DNA of 64,000 nt from Ferrovum sp. JA12. GTDB lineage: Bacteria; Pseudomonadota; Gammaproteobacteria; Burkholderiales; Ferrovaceae. Of the stretch, positions 56,988 through 64,000 are shown one piece after another. A program made the translations under genes and the position numbers. The notes under the pieces are model-generated. The model did no database searches, was not told the DNA's origin, and saw only the letters and a list, made by a program, of their open reading frames with translations. The stretch spans positions 620,001-684,000 of the forward strand of contig NZ_LJWX01000001.1 of NCBI RefSeq assembly GCF_001431705.1, in the 5' to 3' direction. The number at the start of each line of letters is the position of its first letter. The first letter of the stretch is position 1.

Positions 56988-57866
56988 ATGTCAATACTGA
57001 TCGATCGTAATACGCGTGTGCTCACCCAAGGCATTACTGGTAAAACAGGCATGTTCCACACCAAGATGTGTCAAGAGTACGCCTTCGGAAGAGAGTGTTT
57101 TGTGGCCGGAGTGACCCCTAAAAAAGGTGGCCAATTTTATGAAGCAATTCCTATTTTCGAGACAGTGAAAGAAGCTAAGGAGCAGACCGGAGCCACGGTA
57201 TCAGTCATTTACGTGCCGCCTCCCTTTGCCGCTGCAGCCATTGATGAGGCAGTGGAAGCGCAGATGGATTTGGTGATTTGTATCACTGAGGGAATCCCGG
57301 TGCGTGACATGATTCGTACTCGTTATAATATGCAAGGTAAGAAAACCATCTTAATTGGTCCCAATTGCCCAGGGTTGATTACGCCAGAGGAAATCAAGAT
57401 TGGTATTATGCCAGGGCATATTCATAAAAAAGGTCCCATTGGTGTTGTATCTCGTTCAGGAACGCTGACCTACGAGGCAGTGGGACAATTACGTGAATTA
57501 GGTTTAGGTCAATCCTCCTGCGTGGGCATTGGTGGTGATCCTGTGAATGGGATGAAGCATATTGATGTCATGAAACTCTTTAATGATGATCCCGCCACTG
57601 AAGCAGTGATTATGGTGGGGGAGATTGGTGGAGAGGATGAAGAATCCTGTGCCAGATGGATTAAGGACAACATGACGAAGCCTGTGGTTGGTTTTATTGC
57701 CGGGGTTACAGCTCCCCCAGGCAAACGCATGGGTCATGCCGGAGCGATTATATCGGGCGGACATGGGACGGCTCAGGAGAAGCTTTCTGTGATGGAAGAG
57801 TGTGGTATTAAAGTTACCCGTAACCCTGCTGAAATGGGGAAAACCCTGAAGTCTGTAATTAAATAG
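56988..57866 (+). CDS. sucD: Succinyl-CoA synthetase subunit alpha
   Basis: SucD binds CoA and carries the phosphorylated His. Start at 56988 ([15 protein letters not shown]) gives the normal ~292 residues. Motifs are [13 protein letters not shown] (~15-27), [13 protein letters not shown] (~120-132), [10 protein letters not shown] (~152-161), and the active His in [14 protein letters not shown] (~236-249). It ends eight bases inside the fur gene on the other strand. Confidence 0.97.
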   Translation: MSILIDRNTRVLTQGITGKTGMFHTKMCQEYAFGRECFVAGVTPKKGGQFYEAIPIFETVKEAKEQTGATVSVIYVPPPFAAAAIDEAVEAQMDLVICITEGIPVRDMIRTRYNMQGKKTILIGPNCPGLITPEEIKIGIMPGHIHKKGPIGVVSRSGTLTYEAVGQLRELGLGQSSCVGIGGDPVNGMKHIDVMKLFNDDPATEAVIMVGEIGGEDEESCARWIKDNMTKPVVGFIAGVTAPPGKRMGHAGAIISGGHGTAQEKLSVMEECGIKVTRNPAEMGKTLKSVIK

Positions 57867-58296
57867 CGTGATTTGATTTACGCGGACAATTCTCACGAAT
57901 GCAGTCCGCGTAAAGATGAAGGGAATGATCATGAATAACGAAGCCACGATCCTTGGCGACTTTGTTTTGTCTTTTTTCAATTTCAGGATCGTGAAATTCC
58001 TCCACGTGCCCGCATTGCATGCAGACTAAATGGTCATGATGTTCACCCCCATTGAGCTCATATACGGCGCGATTGCCTTCAAAATGGTGACGTACCAATA
58101 GACCTGCCTGTTCAAATTGAGTTAATACGCGATAGACTGTGGCTAAACCTATTTCCATGCCCTCTTGCAATAAACGGCGATAGATTTCTTCAGCACTCAT
58201 ATGGCGAACTTCTGAGTGTTCAAATAAGCTTAATATCTTGAGTCGCGGCAATGTAGCCTTAAGACCAATATCTTTTAAATTATGTGGATCACTCAT
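57859..58296 (-). CDS. fur: Ferric uptake regulator Fur
   Basis: Fur represses iron-uptake genes when Fe2+ is plentiful. The start at 58296 ([15 protein letters not shown]) gives ~145 residues; the open frame continues upstream but family alignment ends here. It has the winged-helix segment [17 protein letters not shown] (~53-69), the [16 protein letters not shown] zinc site, and a second Cys pair in CIRENCPRK. It converges with sucD and is divergent from bamE, a widely conserved arrangement. It may control the tonB operon and receptor here, but I saw no clear Fur box. Confidence 0.95.
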   Translation of the reverse strand: MSDPHNLKDIGLKATLPRLKILSLFEHSEVRHMSAEEIYRRLLQEGMEIGLATVYRVLTQFEQAGLLVRHHFEGNRAVYELNGGEHHDHLVCMQCGHVEEFHDPEIEKRQNKVAKDRGFVIHDHSLHLYADCIRENCPRKSNHAI

Positions 58297-58371
58297 GAGT
58301 CGTGTTTTAGTATCAAGATAAGGTATTATAGGCAAATTCTTGTCAATCTGTGGGTTATAGTTGAGGTTAAA

Positions 58372-58740
58372 TTGCCTGTGGTTAAAATAAAGTGGATTAA
58401 AAATTGTTATTTACTGTGCTGGCTGTTGCTCTCTGCCTGTAGTTTACATCCCTATAAAATGGGTATACAGCAGGGCACGGCCATTAATACCAATATGGTG
58501 GAGAAGTTAAAATCTGGCATGACCAGAAATGAGGTCAGTCTCGTCTTAGGGACTCCCCTGTTGGCAGACCCTTTTCATGCCAATCAGTGGGACTATGTTT
58601 TTTATACCCGCGACAAGGGATTATTGAGTAAGCCCTATCATTTAACTGTTTACTTTAAGCATGATCGGCTGGACCACTTTATTAATGATTACCCCCCTGA
58701 AAAAGCGGTGGAATATCAAGATGCGGAGATTGTGAAATGA
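58372..58740 (+). CDS. bamE: Outer-membrane assembly lipoprotein BamE
   Basis: BamE is a small lipoprotein of the beta-barrel assembly machine. The lipobox LLSAC is followed by [12 protein letters not shown], and the SmpA/OmlA fold by [25 protein letters not shown] and [11 protein letters not shown]. The start is uncertain: TTG at 58372 has GAGG five bases upstream, and GTG at 58378 is an alternative; the frame is open back to 58282, which would overlap fur. It overlaps dapB by four bases. Confidence 0.88.
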   Translation: MPVVKIKWIKNCYLLCWLLLSACSLHPYKMGIQQGTAINTNMVEKLKSGMTRNEVSLVLGTPLLADPFHANQWDYVFYTRDKGLLSKPYHLTVYFKHDRLDHFINDYPPEKAVEYQDAEIVK

Positions 58741-59582
58741 GTATTCGGGTAGCTATTGCCGGCAGTACTGGCAGAATGGGTAGGGTGTTGATTGATGAAG
58801 TATTAACTGATGCTTCCTTAACATTAAGCGCTGCTCTTGAGCGCCCGGAGCATATCTTAATTGGCCGCGATCCTGGGGATTGGTCCGGTGTGAGTACTAC
58901 GATTCAAATTAGTGCAGCGAGCCGCAAGAGTTTAGAATCCACTCAAGTGCTCATTGATTTTACCCGCCCTAAAGCAACCTTGCGGCATCTAGAGTTATGC
59001 CGGGATTTAAACATCCCTATGGTCATTGGTACCACGGGTTTTAGTCCTGATGAGCGTGAAACTATTTTTAAGGCATCAGAGACTATAGCGATTATGATGG
59101 CGCCTAATATGAGTGTAGGGGTTAACGTAACGCTATCTTTACTGGATTTGGCGGCGCGCCTATTAACCGAGGGTTTTGATGTGGAAATTACCGAGGCCCA
59201 TCATCGTCATAAAGTAGATGCTCCTTCAGGAACCGCTTTGCGATTGGGTGAGGTGGTCGCTCATGCGCGTGGGGTCAAACTCGCGGATGTCGCCTTGTAT
59301 GGTCGCGAAGGGATAATGGGTGAGCGTCACCCCGACACTATTGGTTTTGCAACCTTGCGCGGTGGTGATGTGGTGGGCGATCACACGGTCTCTTTTTTAG
59401 GGGATGGGGAGAGAGTAGAGATTACTCATAAAGCCAGTGGTCGGGATACCTTTGCTAAGGGAGCAATCAAGGCGGCGAAGTTTTTACAGGGGAAAAATGC
59501 TGGATTGTATGACATGGAAGATGTGTTAGGTTTAAAGCCCTTGCATCACCTACTCAGTGAGTTTAAGGGGCGTGATAAGTAA
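58737..59582 (+). CDS. dapB: 4-hydroxy-tetrahydrodipicolinate reductase
   Basis: DapB acts before DapF (encoded at 43403) in the lysine/diaminopimelate pathway. The 281-residue protein has the Rossmann motif VAIAGSTGRMGRVLI (5-19), the IGTTGFSPDE segment (~99-108), and the catalytic EAHHRHKVDAPSGTAL (~157-172). Length is normal. It is coupled to bamE and followed by the carA leader region. Confidence 0.96.
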   Translation: MSIRVAIAGSTGRMGRVLIDEVLTDASLTLSAALERPEHILIGRDPGDWSGVSTTIQISAASRKSLESTQVLIDFTRPKATLRHLELCRDLNIPMVIGTTGFSPDERETIFKASETIAIMMAPNMSVGVNVTLSLLDLAARLLTEGFDVEITEAHHRHKVDAPSGTALRLGEVVAHARGVKLADVALYGREGIMGERHPDTIGFATLRGGDVVGDHTVSFLGDGERVEITHKASGRDTFAKGAIKAAKFLQGKNAGLYDMEDVLGLKPLHHLLSEFKGRDK

Positions 59583-59737
59583 TTGTTTGAACTCTCATAG
59601 CCCATAGGACAAAAAGCTTTAGTATGGACTGCCCGTTTCGTTACTAACTGTCCTTGAAAGATAATTAAAACCGGACAAATCATTGGCTATCAAACCCGGA
59701 TAAAAGCACTTGTTCTCTACACTCCCCCCACATCATC

Positions 59738-59766
59738 TTGATTTGATTGACCTAATCTGGTAGAAT
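59738..59766 (+). promoter_or_regulatory. Putative carAB promoter
   Basis: TTGATT (59738-59743) and TAGAAT (59761-59766) are exactly 17 bases apart. The predicted transcript would begin near 59773, eight or so bases before a large hairpin. Confidence 0.65.
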
Positions 59767-59780
59767 TTTAACAATCGGAA

Positions 59781-59817
59781 ACGGGAAGACGTGAACTAAA
59801 ACGTCCTTCCCGTTTTT
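59781..59817 (+). terminator. Terminator-like hairpin in the carA leader
   Basis: ACGGGAAGACGT pairs with ACGTCCTTCCCGT (one bulged base) around GAACTAAA and is followed by TTTTT. It lies between the putative promoter and the carA start, so it may act as an attenuator. Alternatively it may end a short transcript or the dapB message. Confidence 0.7.
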
Positions 59818-59847
59818 CATATCTAATCCCGTCTGGAGTTCATTGTC

Positions 59848-61008
59848 ATGGTCTTGGATAGATCAAATAATATGACTGTGCCTGCTGTTTTAGTATTAGC
59901 AGATGGGTCGGTATTTCGTGGTGTGTCCATTGGTGCGGAAGGTGCTAGTGTAGGTGAGGTGGTGTTTAATACTGCCATGACAGGTTACCAGGAAGTTTTG
60001 ACTGACCCCTCTTACGCTAAGCAAATGGTGACCTTAACCTATCCCCATATTGGTAATGTAGGGGTGAATGATGAGGATGCAGAATCCACCAGGGTATGGG
60101 CAGCTGGCTTAATTATTCGCGATCTACCTCGTTTATTGTCCAGCTTTAGAGCACAACAGTCATTGCCTGATTTCTTAAAAAATCAACATGTGGTAGCAAT
60201 TGCTGGCGTGGATACACGTAAACTGACTCGCCTACTGAGAGAAAAAGGGGCTCAGTCAGGATGCTTGATGGCGGGGGATAATATAAATATTGAGGAGGCA
60301 CTCCTCAAGGCGCAATCTTTTACAGGTCTTGCTGGTCTTGATTTAGCTAAGGTAGTGAGCATAAAAGAGCCCTATACATGGACCCAAAACGTGTGGCAGT
60401 TGGCAAGCCAACCTAAGCCTTTGGCCTCTGTCGCAGGGAAGTTTAAAGTGGTGGCTTACGATTTTGGCGTAAAACAAAATATCCTTCGTATGTTGGTTGA
60501 GCGCGGTTGTGAAGTAACGGTGGTGCCTGCGCAAACGTCAGCGACCCAGGCTTTGTCCTATAAGCCGGATGGTATTTTTCTGTCCAACGGTCCGGGAGAC
60601 CCAGAGCCTTGTGACTACGCAATCGAAGCCATCAAAGAGTTTATTGCTCAGAAAGTTCCGTTGTTTGGTATTTGTTTGGGGCATCAACTGTTAGGCCTTG
60701 CCTCTGGCGCGAAGACCATGAAAATGAAGTTTGGTCACCATGGGGCCAACCATCCTGTGCAGGATTTAACCTCGGGTCGGGTGATGATCACTAGCCAAAA
60801 CCATGGTTTTGCGGTGGATGCCACAACACTGCCTGATCATTGTCGGGTTACCCATGTGTCCTTGTTCGATCAGAGTTTGCAAGGTATTGCGCGCACCGAT
60901 TGTCCCGCATTTAGTTTTCAAGGTCATCCGGAAGCCAGTCCAGGCCCTCACGAGGCTGCTTCTCTGTTTGATCATTTTATTGATTTGATGAAAGCCAACT
61001 CACCTTGA
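59848..61008 (+). CDS. carA: Carbamoyl-phosphate synthase small subunit
   Basis: CarA is the glutaminase subunit that feeds ammonia to CarB for arginine and pyrimidine synthesis. The ~386-residue protein has the N-terminal CarA domain ([28 protein letters not shown]) and a C-terminal class I amidotransferase with the nucleophile Cys in [13 protein letters not shown] (~270-282) and the His/Glu in [16 protein letters not shown] at 59848 has TGGAG nine bases upstream; ATG at 59872 is a possible alternative. Confidence 0.95.
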   Translation: MVLDRSNNMTVPAVLVLADGSVFRGVSIGAEGASVGEVVFNTAMTGYQEVLTDPSYAKQMVTLTYPHIGNVGVNDEDAESTRVWAAGLIIRDLPRLLSSFRAQQSLPDFLKNQHVVAIAGVDTRKLTRLLREKGAQSGCLMAGDNINIEEALLKAQSFTGLAGLDLAKVVSIKEPYTWTQNVWQLASQPKPLASVAGKFKVVAYDFGVKQNILRMLVERGCEVTVVPAQTSATQALSYKPDGIFLSNGPGDPEPCDYAIEAIKEFIAQKVPLFGICLGHQLLGLASGAKTMKMKFGHHGANHPVQDLTSGRVMITSQNHGFAVDATTLPDHCRVTHVSLFDQSLQGIARTDCPAFSFQGHPEASPGPHEAASLFDHFIDLMKANSP

Positions 61009-61017
61009 GATTGTGTT

Positions 61018-64000
61018 ATGCCAAAAAGAACTGATATTCATTCGATTTTAATCATTGGTGCCGGCCCGATTGTGATTGGTCAGGCGTGTGAGTTTGATTA
61101 CTCAGGCGCGCAGGCTTGTAAAGCTTTGCGGGAAGAGGGGTACCGGGTTGTTTTAGTGAATTCAAATCCTGCTACCATCATGACCGACCCTGAGATGGCG
61201 GATGTCACTTATATCGAGCCGATTCACTGGAAAACCATTGAAAAAATTATCGCTAAAGAAAAGCCCGATGCGCTACTGCCTACTATGGGTGGCCAGACAG
61301 CTTTAAATTGCGCTTTGGATTTAGCACGCGAGGGAGTTCTGGAGCGTTACCACGTGGAGATGATTGGTGCCCGTAAAGAGGCCATTGATAAGGCAGAGGA
61401 CCGTGAAAAGTTTAAAGCGGCTATGACCCGTATTGGTTTAGCTACGCCCCGTTCCGCCATTGCGCATAGCATGGAGGAAGCTTTACAGGTTCAAGCCCTT
61501 GTGGGTTATCCGGCTATTATTCGGCCGTCCTTTACCATGGGCGGTAGCGGTGGTGGTATAGCTTACAATCATGAGGAGTTCGTGGCGATTTGTGAGCGGG
61601 GTCTTGATGCTTCACCCACCCGAGAGCTATTGGTGGAAGAGTCGGTCATCGGGTGGAAGGAATATGAAATGGAAGTTGTGCGTGACCGACAAGACAACTG
61701 CATTATTATCTGCTCCATTGAAAATTTGGACGCCATGGGTGTGCACACGGGGGACTCTATTACGGTGGCCCCTGCTCAGACCTTAACGGATAAAGAATAT
61801 CAGATTATGCGGGATGCCTCTCTGGCAGTCTTAAGAGAGATTGGGGTGGAAACCGGCGGTTCTAATGTGCAGTTTGCGGTCAATCCTAAGGATGGACGAA
61901 TGATCGTTATTGAGATGAATCCCCGCGTCTCACGCTCCTCTGCCTTGGCCTCAAAAGCCACCGGTTTTCCTATTGCTAAAGTGGCAGCTAAGCTTGCGGT
62001 AGGTTATACCTTAGATGAATTAAGTAACGACATTACGCAGGGAGCAACTCCGGCCTCTTTTGAGCCTGCAATTGATTATGTCGTCACTAAAATCCCTCGT
62101 TTTGCCTTTGAGAAATTTCCGCAGGCCAACGATCGACTCACAACGCAAATGAAATCTGTGGGAGAAGTGATGGCGATTGGCCGCTCTTTTCAAGAATCCT
62201 TGCAAAAAGCGCTACGCGGTTTAGAAACGGGAGCCCAAGGCTTAGATGATATGCCAGGTGAGATGGCCACCATTGAGGCTGAGATTGCGAACCCCGGTCC
62301 CTATCGCTTATGGTATGTGGGTCAGGCGATGCGCGAGGGCTTGAGTATCGAGGAAATTTATCGTCTAAGTCATATTGATCCTTGGTTCTTAGCTGAGATT
62401 GAGGATTTGATTGTTGAAGAGCAAAGAATTAAGCATGATCCTCAGGAGGCTCTTAGCCCGCTGACCCTGAAAAGATTAAAACGTAAAGGGTTTTCTGATC
62501 GTCGTATCGCATCGCTCATCAAGGGATCTGAAGAACAGGTTCGTCAAGCCCGTCACCAGCATCATATTCATCCTGTGTATAAAAGGGTGGATACCTGTGC
62601 TGCCGAATTTGCCACTGCTACCGCCTATTTATATTCTTCCTATGAGGAGGAATGTGAAGCTCATCCTAGTGAACGTAAAAAAATTATGGTACTGGGTGGA
62701 GGCCCTAACCGAATTGGCCAGGGGATCGAGTTTGATTATTGTTGTGTCCATGCGGCTCTAGCCTTACGTGAAGATGGTTATGAAACCATTATGGTGAACT
62801 GTAATCCGGAAACGGTTTCAACGGATTATGATACTTCCGATCGTCTTTATTTCGAACCCTTAACGCTTGAAGATGTATTGGAAATTGTCGCCATTGAAAA
62901 ACCTGAAGGGGTTATTGTTCAGTTTGGTGGACAAACACCTTTAAAGCTTGCCAAGGGATTGGAGAGGATGGGAGTTCCTATTATTGGTACTCAACCTGAC
63001 AGTATTGATCGTGCTGAAGACAGAAAACGTTTTCAGCAGTTGTTGCATGAACTAGGGTTAAAACAGCCCGATAATCGGACTGCTTTTCATCGTGAGAGCG
63101 CATTGAAGTTAGCGCAAGAATTAGGCTACCCGATTGTGGTGCGGCCCAGTTATGTACTGGGCGGTCGTGCCATGCAAATTGTGCACACTCAAGCAGACTT
63201 AGAAAAATACTTGCGTGAAGTCATTTCTGATACGGACGGAATGAACGGGGTGGCAGTGACAGAGGATTCCCCTATTTTATTAGACCGTTTTTTAAATGAT
63301 GCCTTGGAAGTCGATGTGGATGCGGTCAGTGACGGCGAGAGTGTGATTATTGGGGGTATTATGGAGCACATCGAACAAGCGGGGGTTCACTCGGGTGACT
63401 CCGCCTGTTCGTTGCCACCCTTTAGTTTGAGTGAGGCTTTGCAGGATGAGTTACGTCGTCAAACTGTAGCCATGGCCAAAGCTTTGGGAGTGGTGGGATT
63501 GATGAACGTCCAATTCGCTATTCAAGGCGAGAGTGTGTATGTCTTAGAAGTTAATCCCCGTGCATCACGGACGGTTCCTTACGTGGCAAAAGCCACAGGA
63601 CGTCAACTCGCTAAGATCGCTGCTCGTTGCATGGTGGGGCAGAGCTTGGCCTCACAAGGGGTGGTGAATGAAATTATTCCACCATATTACGCGGTGAAAG
63701 AAGCGGTTTTTCCTTTTATTAAATTCCCCGGCGTGGATACGATTTTAGGTCCTGAAATGAAATCCACTGGTGAAGTAATGGGTGTGGGGGTTACTTTTGC
63801 CGAAGCATTTTTAAAGTCGCAAATTGCCGCAGGAGTAAAATATCCCACCTCCGGCAAGGTGTTTTTGAGTGTTAAAAACATGGACAAAGCCAATGCGGTG
63901 GATGTGGCGAGACGCCTGTCAGCCCTTGGCTTTGTTTTGGTGGCCACCAAGGGGACTGCTCAGGCTCTTCATGGAGCAGGCATTGAGGCGATTTCAGTTA
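61018..64000 (+). CDS. carB: Carbamoyl-phosphate synthase large subunit, 3' truncated by window edge
   Basis: CarB makes carbamoyl phosphate from bicarbonate, ammonia and two ATP. The frame is open from ATG at 61018 to the window end, giving about 994 of the ~1070 residues expected. It starts [20 protein letters not shown]. The first ATP-grasp half has [19 protein letters not shown]; the second half begins near 560 with [17 protein letters not shown] and has [20 protein letters not shown]. The allosteric MGS-like domain begins near 950 ([18 protein letters not shown]) and is cut off. It lies nine bases after carA. Confidence 0.97.
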   Translation, partial: MPKRTDIHSILIIGAGPIVIGQACEFDYSGAQACKALREEGYRVVLVNSNPATIMTDPEMADVTYIEPIHWKTIEKIIAKEKPDALLPTMGGQTALNCALDLAREGVLERYHVEMIGARKEAIDKAEDREKFKAAMTRIGLATPRSAIAHSMEEALQVQALVGYPAIIRPSFTMGGSGGGIAYNHEEFVAICERGLDASPTRELLVEESVIGWKEYEMEVVRDRQDNCIIICSIENLDAMGVHTGDSITVAPAQTLTDKEYQIMRDASLAVLREIGVETGGSNVQFAVNPKDGRMIVIEMNPRVSRSSALASKATGFPIAKVAAKLAVGYTLDELSNDITQGATPASFEPAIDYVVTKIPRFAFEKFPQANDRLTTQMKSVGEVMAIGRSFQESLQKALRGLETGAQGLDDMPGEMATIEAEIANPGPYRLWYVGQAMREGLSIEEIYRLSHIDPWFLAEIEDLIVEEQRIKHDPQEALSPLTLKRLKRKGFSDRRIASLIKGSEEQVRQARHQHHIHPVYKRVDTCAAEFATATAYLYSSYEEECEAHPSERKKIMVLGGGPNRIGQGIEFDYCCVHAALALREDGYETIMVNCNPETVSTDYDTSDRLYFEPLTLEDVLEIVAIEKPEGVIVQFGGQTPLKLAKGLERMGVPIIGTQPDSIDRAEDRKRFQQLLHELGLKQPDNRTAFHRESALKLAQELGYPIVVRPSYVLGGRAMQIVHTQADLEKYLREVISDTDGMNGVAVTEDSPILLDRFLNDALEVDVDAVSDGESVIIGGIMEHIEQAGVHSGDSACSLPPFSLSEALQDELRRQTVAMAKALGVVGLMNVQFAIQGESVYVLEVNPRASRTVPYVAKATGRQLAKIAARCMVGQSLASQGVVNEIIPPYYAVKEAVFPFIKFPGVDTILGPEMKSTGEVMGVGVTFAEAFLKSQIAAGVKYPTSGKVFLSVKNMDKANAVDVARRLSALGFVLVATKGTAQALHGAGIEAISV

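Overview
The window looks like chromosomal DNA from a betaproteobacterium with moderate to low GC content. The evidence is the betaproteobacterial gene orders (metK beside an LpxL-type acyltransferase-dapF-DUF484-xerC run, dapB-carA-carB, fur divergent from bamE, rplM-rpsI), a 5-hydroxyquinone-type coq7, and two classical Gram-negative porins. Genus cannot be fixed from sequence reading alone. Almost all of the window is densely packed housekeeping DNA. I saw no rRNA, tRNA, CRISPR array, prophage or insertion sequence.

Layout. 1-1620: end of an MFS gene and ssb. 1660-3947 (minus): a TonB-ExbB-ExbD-ExbD energy-transduction operon in which tonB is out of frame at an 11-base C tract. 4083-12085: pgi, aspS with DUF502 and FmdB-type genes, a fused M16 peptidase, nudB and erpA. 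12164-25789: two RND pump genes in opposite orientation, one orphan and one in a complete pump-adaptor-outer-membrane operon, separated by argC, rpsI, rplM, an OsmC gene, trpD and trpC. The two pump genes share a perfect 458-bp inverted repeat. 25979-30989: two convergent porin genes enclosing a lipoprotein of unknown function and an AT-rich tyrosine recombinase. The two porins begin with a perfect 43-bp inverted repeat covering ribosome-binding site, start codon and early signal peptide. 31379-36711: coq7, argB, anmK, an M23 peptidase, tyrS. 36713-41847: an LplT-like MFS, a MATE transporter, a small Cys/His protein and a TonB-dependent receptor. 41816-50811: xerC, DUF484, dapF, an acyltransferase, the metK-ahcY-metF methyl cycle, a class V aminotransferase, ttcA. 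50818-64000: midA-type methyltransferase, cca, slt, DUF2889, sucCD, fur, bamE, dapB, carA and most of carB.

How the genes work together. Envelope functions dominate the accessory content: the TonB motor and a receptor, two RND pumps, two porins, a MATE pump, lytic transglycosylase, M23 peptidase and BamE. Metabolic genes cover arginine and pyrimidine precursors (argB, argC, carAB), lysine and cell wall (dapB, dapF), tryptophan (trpDC), the SAM cycle and the TCA cycle (sucCD).

The most interesting features are the possible promoter-swapping porin locus with its own recombinase (25965-31003), the poly-C interruption of tonB, the gene conversion between RND paralogs, and a promoter plus terminator-like hairpin in the carA leader.
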